Assembly (NCBI GenBank): GCA_002345475.1
Contig: DDWC01000103.1
Location: 1-6,734 of the forward strand
From: Firmicutes bacterium UBA2296
GTDB lineage: Bacteria > Bacillota > UBA994
DNA: 6,734 nt
Direction: 5' to 3'
Shown: in pieces, positions 1 to 5,824 of the stretch
Layout of the letters: each line of letters opens with the position of its first letter
How positions within the stretch are numbered: the stretch's first letter is position 1
The notes under the pieces: generated by a model
What the model was told of the DNA's origin: nothing
Seen by the model: only the letters and a program-made list of their open reading frames with translations
Database searches by the model: none
Translations under genes and position numbers: made by a program

Positions 1-1
1 G

Positions 2-211
2 AGTCCTGTCGATCCGGCAGAATCGGCCGGTCTGGTTTGCTTTGGTGTTGCAGGATATTCCGCCCCCCAGATCAGCACCTACCTTGAGACGCGCGGCATA
101 TATCTGCGACACGTTACCGAACACTTGCTGCGCGCTTCGCTGGGCTACTTCACTCTGGAGGAAGAACTGGACGCTGTTGTCGCTGAACTCAAACGTTATC
201 TGGCTGGTTAG
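2..211 (+). CDS. Class V PLP-dependent aminotransferase / cysteine desulfurase-like protein, C-terminal 69 residues (5' truncated)
   Basis: An open frame enters from the left edge and stops at the TAG at 209-211, giving 69 residues of a C-terminus. The order of elements matches the small C-terminal domain of class V aminotransferases: a strand ending in LVCFGV, a helix with YLETRGIYLR, then LRASLGYFTLEEELDAVV. That last stretch corresponds to the family's usual 'lRaSlg-y-N-t-eEid-lv' ending. The Cys-rich CAxP loop of SufS-type desulfurases is not present between the GIYLR and LRASLG elements. This argues for a selenocysteine lyase-like or general class V enzyme rather than a SufS sulfur donor. 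The PLP lysine and substrate-binding parts lie outside the window, so the reaction cannot be stated. The gene converges on the DUF362 gene, and their stop codons overlap. Codon use resembles the neighbours. The family call is fairly safe and the subfamily is open. Confidence 0.7.
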   Translation, partial: SPVDPAESAGLVCFGVAGYSAPQISTYLETRGIYLRHVTEHLLRASLGYFTLEEELDAVVAELKRYLAG

Positions 212-1365
212 CGAAAAAGCAGGCGTCCAAGCAACGAGCGCTTTACCGATATGGCATGCTCAGGGCAGAGCTCCTGGCAACAGAAACACCGGATGCACGC
301 CCCTTCGTCAAGCGTTGGGGTTGTTTCTTTTTGCGTCAGAGACAGCGCTACAGGTGGGCAGCTGCGCACGCAGATGCCACATCTGGTGCATATGTCCGCC
401 GAGAACTGTGGAATAGGACGCAGTTTGCGGGCAGCGGCTTCTGCCCAGGACGCCGGCAGAAACTGATTGAGCAAATGAGTGCGCACCCTGGCAGTAGGCA
501 GAAGAAAGGACTGGGGCTCCAAACGCGCACCAAGAACTAGAAGCTGATCCGGACTATCCGGGCCCATCCCGGCTTCCCGGGCGAGGCGGAGAGTGGGCAC
601 ATCTGACACGTCAAGGCCCATAATCTCCGCCGCAAAGGTATCCACTGCGTGCATATCCTCTCCCGCTATGACAAGTCCTACTTGCCTGGGGTTGCCCCCG
701 GAAGGCCCCTCGCCCTCCATGGCGATGACAGCGTCGACTATAGTAAGTTCGGGGGATGCCAGGTTTGCCACATCCACCAGCATAGCGCAAAAGCCGTCCA
801 CTTCCGGAGAACGCATGTGGAACTCTATTTTCTGCATGCCTGGGATCATCCCAAACATGTTCTTTACTGCACAGGTCATGGTGGTCAAACCATGTGTCTT
901 CAGTTTTGGCAGGTTTATCAGCACGTCGGCTTCCACCGCCGGCTTTAGCATTTCTGTGTTCCGTATCCTGAGTCCCTGAGCCGCACTTACAGTCGTCGTC
1001 GAGGTGTCCAGGTTCAGTTCGATGCCAAGTTCCCTGGCGACAGAGGCAAAGCCGCATCTTTCGTAGGCCAGTCGCAAGGCAGAAGCAGTGTACGGGCCGC
1101 CTGGACTGTCGATAATAAAAGGGTGAGCTCCCAGTTCCATAACCATTTCGGCTACAGCGGCTACCAGTTCGGGGTGAGTGGTTATGGTTTTCTCGGGGGC
1201 CTTACCCATAAGCATGTTAACCTTCAAGGCAACGCGATCGCCTGGCTTGACATGGTCAGCCAGGCCTTTTGGCGACAAGGACAACAGGGCCTGGGATAGG
1301 GCCCGGCTCAACTCGGCACGATCGTAAGTGTGACAGATCTGGCTGGCAACGCGATACTCCTTCAA
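208..1365 (-). CDS. DUF362 domain protein with C-terminal two-[4Fe-4S] ferredoxin domain
   Basis: This 385-residue protein, read from the TTG at 1365-1363, joins a DUF362 domain (about residues 40-245) to a bacterial-type ferredoxin domain. The DUF362 part shows the hallmark PKLKTHGLTTMT...VKNMFGMIPG stretch and an early strand PGDRVALKVNML. The ferredoxin part has two cysteine sets. One is C326, C329, C332 and C336 (CTRCGICVRSCP). The other is C357, C360, C363 and C367, with an extra C362 inside CIRCFCCQELCP. Both sets have the spacing of cubane [4Fe-4S] ligands. No signal peptide or membrane segment is visible, so it should be cytoplasmic. Proteins of this architecture are common in anaerobes, but their reaction is not established; electron transfer linked to an unknown substrate is an inference. 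An upstream in-frame GTG at 1374 would add three residues, but it lies inside the Shine-Dalgarno sequence, so TTG is preferred. The gene is divergent from glnA. Confidence 0.88.
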   Translation of the reverse strand: MKEYRVASQICHTYDRAELSRALSQALLSLSPKGLADHVKPGDRVALKVNMLMGKAPEKTITTHPELVAAVAEMVMELGAHPFIIDSPGGPYTASALRLAYERCGFASVARELGIELNLDTSTTTVSAAQGLRIRNTEMLKPAVEADVLINLPKLKTHGLTTMTCAVKNMFGMIPGMQKIEFHMRSPEVDGFCAMLVDVANLASPELTIVDAVIAMEGEGPSGGNPRQVGLVIAGEDMHAVDTFAAEIMGLDVSDVPTLRLAREAGMGPDSPDQLLVLGARLEPQSFLLPTARVRTHLLNQFLPASWAEAAARKLRPIPQFSADICTRCGICVRSCPPVALSLTQKETTPTLDEGACIRCFCCQELCPEHAISVKRSLLGRLLFR

Positions 1366-1371
1366 AATAAG

Positions 1372-1378
1372 CACCTCC
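1372..1378 (-). promoter_or_regulatory. Shine-Dalgarno sequence that places the DUF362 start at TTG 1365
   Basis: On the minus strand this reads GGAGGTG, a perfect match to the 16S anti-Shine-Dalgarno. Six bases follow it before the TTG at 1365-1363, or eight bases counted from GGAGG. The alternative GTG at 1374-1372 is the 3' end of this same motif, so it cannot be served by it. Confidence 0.75.
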
Positions 1379-1400
1379 GAAGAAAAGTCTGATTAATCTC

Positions 1401-1429
1401 TGGACAATATCCGAACATTGTACTATTAT
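1401..1429 (+). promoter_or_regulatory. Predicted sigma-A promoter of glnA
   Basis: A -35 hexamer TGGACA (1401-1406, five of six consensus bases) is followed after exactly 17 bp by TATTAT (1424-1429, five of six). A perfect TATAAT also lies three bases downstream (1427-1432), but at a 20-bp spacing. Transcription should start near 1436-1440, leaving a leader of about 20 bases before the ATG at 1459. The region is far more AT-rich than the flanking genes. A perfect inverted repeat brackets the -10 element. No comparable promoter was found on the minus strand for the divergent DUF362 gene. Confidence 0.6.
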
Positions 1430-1447
1430 AATGACATTAATGTTCGG
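1411..1447. repeat. 9-bp perfect inverted repeat around the glnA -10 element (candidate operator)
   Basis: CCGAACATT (1411-1419) is repeated as AATGTTCGG (1439-1447), a perfect 9-bp inverted repeat with a 19-bp spacer holding the -10 element. The right arm is also half of a 10-bp palindrome, ACATTAATGT (1434-1443), so the half-site ACATT occurs three times. The left arm lies between the -35 and -10 elements. The right arm covers the likely start of transcription and runs into the ribosome binding site (GGGAGGG, 1446-1452). This placement suits a repressor. The left arm should not be transcribed from this promoter, so an RNA hairpin is unlikely. The regulator is unknown; the sequence does not match the GlnR/TnrA box TGTNA-N7-TNACA. 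Confidence 0.5.
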
Positions 1448-1458
1448 GAGGGAAAGCG

Positions 1459-2781
1459 ATGGATAAGTACGAAGTGTTGCAGAGGGTAAAAGAGGATCAG
1501 ATACGTTTTATTCGCCTTCAGTTTACCGATATCCTTGGCATGAACAAAAACGTAGCGATTTCCGTGGAGCAACTGGAGAAGGCCCTTGACGGACAGCTTA
1601 TGTTTGATGGCTCCAGCATCGAGGGCTTTGCCCGTATAGAAGAATCCGACATGCTGTTAAGACCAGATCCGGCAACGTACATGGTATTCCCTTGGACAAA
1701 GGACAAGGCCCCTTCTGCCCGCCTCATTTGCGATGTGTACAACCCGGATGAGACTCCCTTTCAGGGATGCCCCCGCGGGACACTGAAGCGCGCCATTGCC
1801 CTGGCAGCTGAAGCGGGTTATGTGATGCAGGCTGGTCCCGAGGCCGAGTTCTTTCTTTTCAGGCGGGATGCCGACGGCTTTCCGACTACAATTACCAACG
1901 ATCAGGGAGGCTATTTTGACCTTTCTCCCATCGATCAGGGTGAAGACGCGCGTCGGGATATGGTGCTTACGCTTCAGGACATGGGTTTTCACATTGAAGC
2001 CTCTCATCACGAGTGCGCGCCCGGGCAGCATGAAATTGCTTTTCGTTATGCTGACGCTCTGACCACGGCTGACAACATCGCCACATTCAAACTGGTTGTG
2101 CGCACAATTGCCCTGCAGCACGGACTGCACGCCACTTTTATGCCCAAGCCCATATACGGTGTGGCAGGCTCTGGCATGCACGTGCACCAGTCCCTCTTCG
2201 CTGACGGCAAGAATGCCTTCTACGATGAGTCCACTGAAGACCAGCTGTCCGAGCTGGCCAAACAGTACATCGCCGGATTGCTGACTTACGCCCGAGAGTA
2301 TACCGCCATCACTAACCCCCTGATCAACTCCTATAAGAGGTTAGTCCCGGGATTCGAGGCTCCCATTTACGTGGCCTGGTCGCAGCGCAACCGCAGTCCG
2401 TTGATACGTATCCCTGCGCGCCGTGGCAACAGCACCCGTCTGGAACTGCGCAGCGCTGATCCGTCCTGCAACCCCTACCTGGCCCTGGCTGTCATGCTGC
2501 GGGCCGGTCTCGAGGGAGTGAAACAGGGAATGACGCCGCCACCCAGCGTGGACAGCAACATCTACCACATGTCCGAAACTCGCCGGGATGAGCTGGACAT
2601 TGCCAGCCTTCCGGGCAACATGTATGAGGCCTTAAACTGCTTCAGCGGCAGCGCGCTTATGCGTGATGCTTTGGGCGAACACATCTCCGAGAGGTTCGTG
2701 GCAGCAAAACTCGCCGAGCTGAAACTTTACGACACTACCGTACACGACTGGGAGCTCAAGCGCTATCTGTCGGTTTTCTAG
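1459..2781 (+). CDS. glnA: Glutamine synthetase, type I (GSI-alpha)
   Basis: This enzyme makes glutamine from glutamate, ammonia and ATP and is the entry point for nitrogen assimilation; the family forms cytoplasmic dodecamers. The 440-residue length fits the short GSI-alpha form. Visible family elements are DGSSIEGF (50-57), metal and substrate residues E128 and E130 (GPEAEFFLF), E185 and E192 (HHECAPGQHE), H241 (GSGMHVH), the flap glutamate E300 in VPGFEAP, and NRSPLIRIP. R59 in GFARIEES aligns with the B. subtilis arginine (R62) involved in glutamine feedback inhibition. The adenylylation segment of the enterobacterial GSI-beta enzyme (NLYDLP) is absent; the matching stretch reads NIYHMS. 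Control is therefore probably by feedback and transcription, not adenylylation. The ATG follows GGGAGGG by six bases. The gene is the first of a co-directional cluster with CBS-ACT and M20 genes, and no glnR is seen beside it. Confidence 0.97.
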   Translation: MDKYEVLQRVKEDQIRFIRLQFTDILGMNKNVAISVEQLEKALDGQLMFDGSSIEGFARIEESDMLLRPDPATYMVFPWTKDKAPSARLICDVYNPDETPFQGCPRGTLKRAIALAAEAGYVMQAGPEAEFFLFRRDADGFPTTITNDQGGYFDLSPIDQGEDARRDMVLTLQDMGFHIEASHHECAPGQHEIAFRYADALTTADNIATFKLVVRTIALQHGLHATFMPKPIYGVAGSGMHVHQSLFADGKNAFYDESTEDQLSELAKQYIAGLLTYAREYTAITNPLINSYKRLVPGFEAPIYVAWSQRNRSPLIRIPARRGNSTRLELRSADPSCNPYLALAVMLRAGLEGVKQGMTPPPSVDSNIYHMSETRRDELDIASLPGNMYEALNCFSGSALMRDALGEHISERFVAAKLAELKLYDTTVHDWELKRYLSVF

Positions 2782-2791
2782 AGGAGAACCC

Positions 2792-2959
2792 ATGTCTACA
2801 TTCCCTGTGCCAGTGAGCGCAGAACAAATGGATCACACCCGGCAGGAGTCCGGTTCACCTTTGTGGAACCATTATGACGGAGGTGATGGTCAGAATGTTC
2901 GTGCAATCGCTTATGCACAGGGATTTTTCTGTAATAGGCCCAAACACCATCCTGCGTGA
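2792..2959 (+). CDS. Possible 55-residue leader ORF overlapping the CBS-ACT gene start
   Basis: An ATG at 2792 follows a good Shine-Dalgarno AGGAG (2782-2786), which itself directly abuts the glnA stop codon. It opens a 55-codon frame (MSTFPVPVSAEQ...) that ends at the TGA at 2957-2959. The frame overlaps the first 65 bases of the CBS-ACT gene in another frame. The product is hydrophilic, has no membrane segment and resembles nothing I recognise. Three readings are possible: a real small protein or leader peptide coupling translation of glnA to the next gene; an older N-terminal extension of the CBS-ACT protein separated by a one-base frameshift near 2890-2897; or chance. The placement of the ribosome binding site argues for translation, but nothing in the peptide itself confirms it. 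Confidence 0.33.
   Translation: MSTFPVPVSAEQMDHTRQESGSPLWNHYDGGDGQNVRAIAYAQGFFCNRPKHHPA
2879..2887 (+). promoter_or_regulatory. Extended Shine-Dalgarno that decides the CBS-ACT start
   Basis: GGAGGTGAT is a nine-base perfect complement to the 3' end of 16S rRNA. Seven bases separate it from the ATG at 2895. The in-frame ATG at 2874 lies upstream of this site, and the one at 2886 falls inside it, so neither can use it. This supports ATG 2895. Confidence 0.65.
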
Positions 2960-3527
2960 AGTCCTGCGCCTGCTCGATGCCAGCCCCATCGGGGCAGTTC
3001 CCCTGATGGAGGGTGGGCGTCTCAAAGGCCTGGTCACAAGACGCAAGCTGGAGCACAAGATCACCGAGCTTTTGATGGCCGGTGTGATAGTGGATTTTGA
3101 CGACGTGGTTCTGCCAATTGCTCAGGAAACTTTGATAACCCTGTCTTCAGATGCCATTATCGAAGAGGCAGCGTATCTTCTTGCCGAGCACGATCGGGAT
3201 GCTCTACCGGTGCTGGAGTCGGACGACAGTCTGGTGGGTATAATCAGCGAAAAGGATATCGGACGCGCCTTCTCACAGATGCTGGGTCTCAACACTCCTG
3301 GCAGTCGCTTGACCATTCGCGTCAGTGACGCCCCTGGGCGCCTGGCAGAGATATCAGCGGCAATCAGCCGATACGAAGTGAGTATAGTCAGTATAGCCGC
3401 CTATACTGCGGTTGAGGGATACCGGGACCTGGTGCTACGCATCGGTACGGACAATCCCCAGGACATAGTCAACGACTTGCGTTCCGAAGGATACAAGGTA
3501 GTCCACGTGTGTCAGGTGTGGCACTAA
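2895..3527 (+). CDS. CBS-CBS-ACT domain protein (AcuB-like sensor)
   Basis: The 210-residue protein begins directly with a CBS motif (MFVQSLMHRDFSVIGPNTIL...), as is usual for this family. CBS 1 spans about residues 1-60 (IGAVPLMEGGRLKGLVTRRKL). CBS 2 spans about 70-130 (DRDALPVLESDDSLVGIISEKDI). An ACT domain follows at about 138-205 (LTIRVSDAPGRLAEISAAIS). Tandem CBS domains typically bind adenine nucleotides, and ACT domains typically bind amino acids or similar small molecules. No catalytic or DNA-binding domain is visible, so it is probably a cytoplasmic sensor acting on a partner protein. The domain order and length resemble Bacillus AcuB, but no acetoin genes are nearby, so I do not transfer that name. 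It lies 113 bp after glnA and 26 bp before the M20 gene on the same strand, suggesting co-transcription. In-frame ATGs at 2874 and 2886 are alternative starts. The effector and partner are unknown. Confidence 0.88.
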   Translation: MFVQSLMHRDFSVIGPNTILREVLRLLDASPIGAVPLMEGGRLKGLVTRRKLEHKITELLMAGVIVDFDDVVLPIAQETLITLSSDAIIEEAAYLLAEHDRDALPVLESDDSLVGIISEKDIGRAFSQMLGLNTPGSRLTIRVSDAPGRLAEISAAISRYEVSIVSIAAYTAVEGYRDLVLRIGTDNPQDIVNDLRSEGYKVVHVCQVWH

Positions 3528-3536
3528 TTGAAACAC

Positions 3537-3545
3537 AGGAAGGGG
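3537..3545 (+). promoter_or_regulatory. Shine-Dalgarno region of the M20 peptidase gene
   Basis: AGGAAGGGG ends eight bases before the TTG at 3554. The alternative GTG at 3509, inside the end of the CBS-ACT gene, has only a weak AAGG about ten bases upstream. TTG is therefore the better start, although the GTG cannot be excluded. Confidence 0.5.
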
Positions 3546-3553
3546 AAATAAGG

Positions 3554-4681
3554 TTGGACATAGTAAGCAAAGTACTCGCCCATGTCGAAAACACTTTGGA
3601 GGAAATGGTCGCCGAGAACATCAGGATTTGTGAGATTCCTGCGCCCAGTTATCAGGAAAAGGAACGCGCCGAATACATCGCGCGCCGGTTCAGAGAAGAA
3701 GGTCTTAAAGACGTCCGCGTGGACGAGGTATACAATGTATACGGCAGAATCGCCGGCGCCGGCGGCAAGACAGCCATGCTGGCAGGTCATTCCGATACAG
3801 TTTTTCCTCTGGGAACTGACGTTACGGTGCGCCGCGAAGGCGATATTCTACGGGCGCCGGGCGTCCGGGATAACTCCACCGGCGTGGCTGCTCTGGTGAC
3901 CTTCGCCCGGGTGGTTCGCGAACTGGATCTTACTCCTCCCGGCGACGTAATCCTGGTGGCAACGTCCTGTGAAGAAGGGCTCGGAGATCTTCGTGGCATG
4001 AAGGCCGCCATGGCGGAACTGAAGGACGAAGTGGACTACGTCATCGGAGTGGATGGCTCCCTGGGTGGCCTGGTTCACGAGGGTATCTGCAGCCGAAGGC
4101 TTAAGGTTACGGCAACTACAGGCGGTGGGCATAGTTGGGGCAATTTTGGCGTGCCCAGCGCTATCCACGCTTTGGGCAGCATGATTCACGGCATCTCCGG
4201 CATCAAGCTACCGGAGGAGCCCCGGACCAGCTACAACGTGGGCGTCATTTCAGGTGGCACTTCGATAAACACAATCGCGGGCCGTGCTGAGATGCTCATC
4301 GACATGCGTTCTGTTGACGCCACCGCTTTGGCAGCTCTGGAGGCCGAGGTTCGCGAGATCATAGATAGAGAAAAGGCGAACCATCAGGTAGAAGTGGCAA
4401 TAGAGGTTGTGGGGGATCGCCCTGGTGGATCCATCCCCGCTGACCACCCTCTGGTACAGATGGTTCGCGGCGTCATGGAAGCCGTTGGACTGGAAGTGGA
4501 GTCGCGGGCCAGTAGCACCGATGCCAATATTCCTTTGAGTATCGGCATACCGGCGGTTTGCATCGGGATCACCGACGGAGTTGGCGCGCATCGCATGGAC
4601 GAGTATCTTTACATCGCCCCCATGGCTAAAGGTATGGCCCAGCTTTTCGGGGTAGTGTACGGTTTGGCAGATCTAAGTTAA
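3554..4681 (+). CDS. M20/M25/M40-family zinc metallopeptidase (aminoacylase/carboxypeptidase type)
   Basis: The 375-residue protein (numbered from the TTG start) has the M20 layout of a catalytic domain interrupted by a dimerisation domain. Likely metal ligands and catalytic residues are visible: H79 and D81 in GHSDTVFP, D106 in VRDNSTG (bridging ligand), E140-E141 in SCEEG (general base and ligand), D167 in GVDGS, and H346 in GAHRMDEY. The dimerisation domain runs from about 178 to 285 and begins with the conserved GGGHSWGNFGVPSAIHA, containing H193. No signal peptide is seen, so it is cytoplasmic. The family removes amino acids from peptides or N-acyl amino acids using two metal ions; the substrate cannot be read from the sequence. 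The gene lies 26 bp after the CBS-ACT gene and is closed by a terminator, which suggests it is the last gene of the glnA unit. Starting at GTG 3509 would add 15 residues and overlap the upstream gene. Confidence 0.87.
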   Translation: MDIVSKVLAHVENTLEEMVAENIRICEIPAPSYQEKERAEYIARRFREEGLKDVRVDEVYNVYGRIAGAGGKTAMLAGHSDTVFPLGTDVTVRREGDILRAPGVRDNSTGVAALVTFARVVRELDLTPPGDVILVATSCEEGLGDLRGMKAAMAELKDEVDYVIGVDGSLGGLVHEGICSRRLKVTATTGGGHSWGNFGVPSAIHALGSMIHGISGIKLPEEPRTSYNVGVISGGTSINTIAGRAEMLIDMRSVDATALAALEAEVREIIDREKANHQVEVAIEVVGDRPGGSIPADHPLVQMVRGVMEAVGLEVESRASSTDANIPLSIGIPAVCIGITDGVGAHRMDEYLYIAPMAKGMAQLFGVVYGLADLS

Positions 4682-4699
4682 CAGGGATTAGCTCCGGGA

Positions 4700-4727
4700 G
4701 GCTCTGACCTAGTGTCAGGGCCTTTTT
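4700..4727 (+). terminator. Intrinsic terminator of the glnA-CBS/ACT-M20 cluster
   Basis: GGCTCTGAC (4700-4708) pairs with GTCAGGGCC (4714-4722) across a five-base loop. The stem is nine pairs with one G-U, and five Ts follow (4723-4727). It lies 18 bases after the M20 stop codon and separates that unit from whiA. Confidence 0.85.
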
Positions 4728-4758
4728 GATGCAGGGGATACTGCCGCGACGGTGGAAC

Positions 4759-4764
4759 TATAAT
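4759..4764 (+). promoter_or_regulatory. Predicted -10 element of the whiA promoter
   Basis: A perfect TATAAT sits 33 bases before the whiA ATG, just past the upstream terminator. No convincing -35 hexamer is found 16-18 bp upstream (the 17-bp position reads GGATAC). Transcription would start near 4771. The call rests on the -10 match and its location. Confidence 0.45.
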
Positions 4765-4797
4765 AGCATGTAAGTGTCTGTCAAAGGGGGTGGGGTC

Positions 4798-5730
4798 ATG
4801 ACTTTCACCGAGGAAGTAAAGAACGAGCTAGTCCGCCTGCCTGAGTTCGATGCCTGCTGTCGCAGGGCCATGCTTGCCAGCATCATCAGGCATAGCGGCA
4901 ACCTGCAGCTGGCCCGGGGTGGAGGTCTGGGTCTCAACGTTTCCACGCAAAGTCCCAGCGTTGCGCGGGCCATCCTCAAGCTGGTCAAGGAGCAGCAACC
5001 ATCCGCCAGGGTGTTTATCCGCAAGCGCTCGGCATTTCGCAAGAACAACGTTTATCTCATCTTCGCCCCTGGCGCCGAGAGGGTATTGGACGCAGTCGGT
5101 CTGTGGAATGCTGAGCGCAAGAGCATACGCTTTGAGGGCGAGCCAATCTCAAAGCAGTGTTGCGTGCGCGCTTATCTGCGTGGCGCTTTTCTGGTTGGCG
5201 GCACCGTAAACGACCCCAGGGGCTCTTCGTACCACCTGGAGATAGTGGCTGAGTACGAGCCGCAGGCGGAATACCTGTGCGGGCTGATGACAGAGGTCGG
5301 GCTCAAACCCAAAACAGTACAGAGAAAGCAGCTGTACGTGGTTTATCTCAAAGACGTGGAGCAAATAACCGACTTTCTTAGCCTCATTGGGGCCCATACC
5401 GCGCTTCTGCGCGTCGAGGACGCCAGGGTGGTCAAGGACATGCGCAACAAGGTCAACCGGCTTGTCAACGCTGAAACCGCAAATTTGAACAAGACTGTGG
5501 TGGCTTCCTGGCGCCAACTGGAGGCCATACGCTTTCTCGACCGGGAAGTGGGCATACTATCGCTGCCACAGGATCTGCAACAACTGGCCGAACTGCGCGG
5601 AAAATACCCGGACTCCAGCCTGCAGGAGCTAGGACAGCTGGTGGAACCGCCCCTGAGCAAGGGATCTGTCAATCACCGTTTGCGTAAGCTGGAGGCATTG
5701 GCCCGCAGACATGGCTATCGGGGGGAATAG
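4798..5730 (+). CDS. whiA: WhiA-type DNA-binding protein (sporulation/cell-division regulator)
   Basis: The 310-residue protein starts MTFTEEVKNEL, matching the conserved N-terminus of WhiA (YvcL in B. subtilis). The ATG at 4798 is therefore chosen over an in-frame GTG at 4774, which lies upstream of the purine-rich AAAGGGGGTG ribosome binding site. Family knowledge gives an N-terminal domain related to LAGLIDADG homing endonucleases but without nuclease activity, and a C-terminal helix-turn-helix domain. In this protein the C-terminal part is clear: NLNKTVVAS from N229 and LSKGSVNHRLRKLEALA from L286. WhiA activates sporulation genes in Streptomyces and affects cell division and chromosome segregation in Bacillus. 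It commonly follows rapZ (yvcJ) and yvcK in Firmicutes, but here an M20 gene and terminator precede it, so it appears to be its own unit. A hairpin without a T-tract begins at its stop codon, and gap follows 94 bp downstream. Confidence 0.95.
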   Translation: MTFTEEVKNELVRLPEFDACCRRAMLASIIRHSGNLQLARGGGLGLNVSTQSPSVARAILKLVKEQQPSARVFIRKRSAFRKNNVYLIFAPGAERVLDAVGLWNAERKSIRFEGEPISKQCCVRAYLRGAFLVGGTVNDPRGSSYHLEIVAEYEPQAEYLCGLMTEVGLKPKTVQRKQLYVVYLKDVEQITDFLSLIGAHTALLRVEDARVVKDMRNKVNRLVNAETANLNKTVVASWRQLEAIRFLDREVGILSLPQDLQQLAELRGKYPDSSLQELGQLVEPPLSKGSVNHRLRKLEALARRHGYRGE

Positions 5731-5758
5731 GTCTGACGGCCTGCCATGAAGTCAGGCC
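5730..5758 (+). other. Hairpin after whiA (possible weak terminator or attenuator)
   Basis: GGTCTGAC (5730-5737) pairs with GTCAGGCC (5751-5758), eight pairs with one G-U, starting at the last base of the whiA stop codon. The 13-base loop contains GGCCTG, which can pair instead with the CAGGCC of the right arm, so two structures compete. There is no T-run after it, so it is not a standard intrinsic terminator. The stem core CTGAC/GTCAG is the same as in the terminator upstream of whiA. Confidence 0.45.
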
Positions 5759-5770
5759 CGGTCGGCGTTG

Positions 5771-5779
5771 TGATATAAT
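5771..5779 (+). promoter_or_regulatory. Extended -10 promoter of gap
   Basis: TGATATAAT contains a perfect -10 hexamer (5774-5779) preceded by the TGn extension, which can stand in for a poor -35. The 17-bp position upstream reads GTCAGG (5751-5756), a poor -35 that overlaps the right arm of the post-whiA hairpin. The start of transcription should be near 5786, giving a leader of about 40 bases before the gap ATG. Confidence 0.6.
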
Positions 5780-5824
5780 GGTGTAGATTCCAGTTCAGTA
5801 GAAACATCAGCAGGGAGGGTTTTT

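Noticed and set aside
42..416. 124-codon plus-strand frame at the left edge
   Set aside because: It overlaps both the aminotransferase tail and the DUF362 ferredoxin region out of frame, and its composition is not protein-like.
593..1057. Open frames of about 100-150 codons overlapping the DUF362 gene on both strands
   Set aside because: The DUF362 reading shows clear family motifs over the same bases. The others have low-complexity, unlikely compositions and no family match.
1411..1447. LexA/DinR SOS box or GlnR/TnrA box at the glnA promoter
   Set aside because: The CGAAC and GTTCG arms are separated by 25 bases instead of 4, and the TGTNA-N7-TNACA pattern is absent.
1657..2187. 176-codon open frame on the minus strand opposite glnA
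   Set aside because: It lies wholly antisense to a clearly coding glnA, has no recognisable domain and no good ribosome binding site. It is a shadow of glnA codon bias.
2839..2870. Riboswitch or strong attenuator between glnA and the CBS-ACT gene
   Set aside because: Only short stems are present (CCGG/CCGG and GGTTC/GAACC) with no T-run and no recognised riboswitch core.
3509..3553. GTG start at 3509 for the M20 gene, overlapping the CBS-ACT gene
   Set aside because: Its ribosome binding site is weak, while TTG 3554 has AGGAAGGGG eight bases upstream and gives a typical M20 N-terminus. It is kept only as an alternative.
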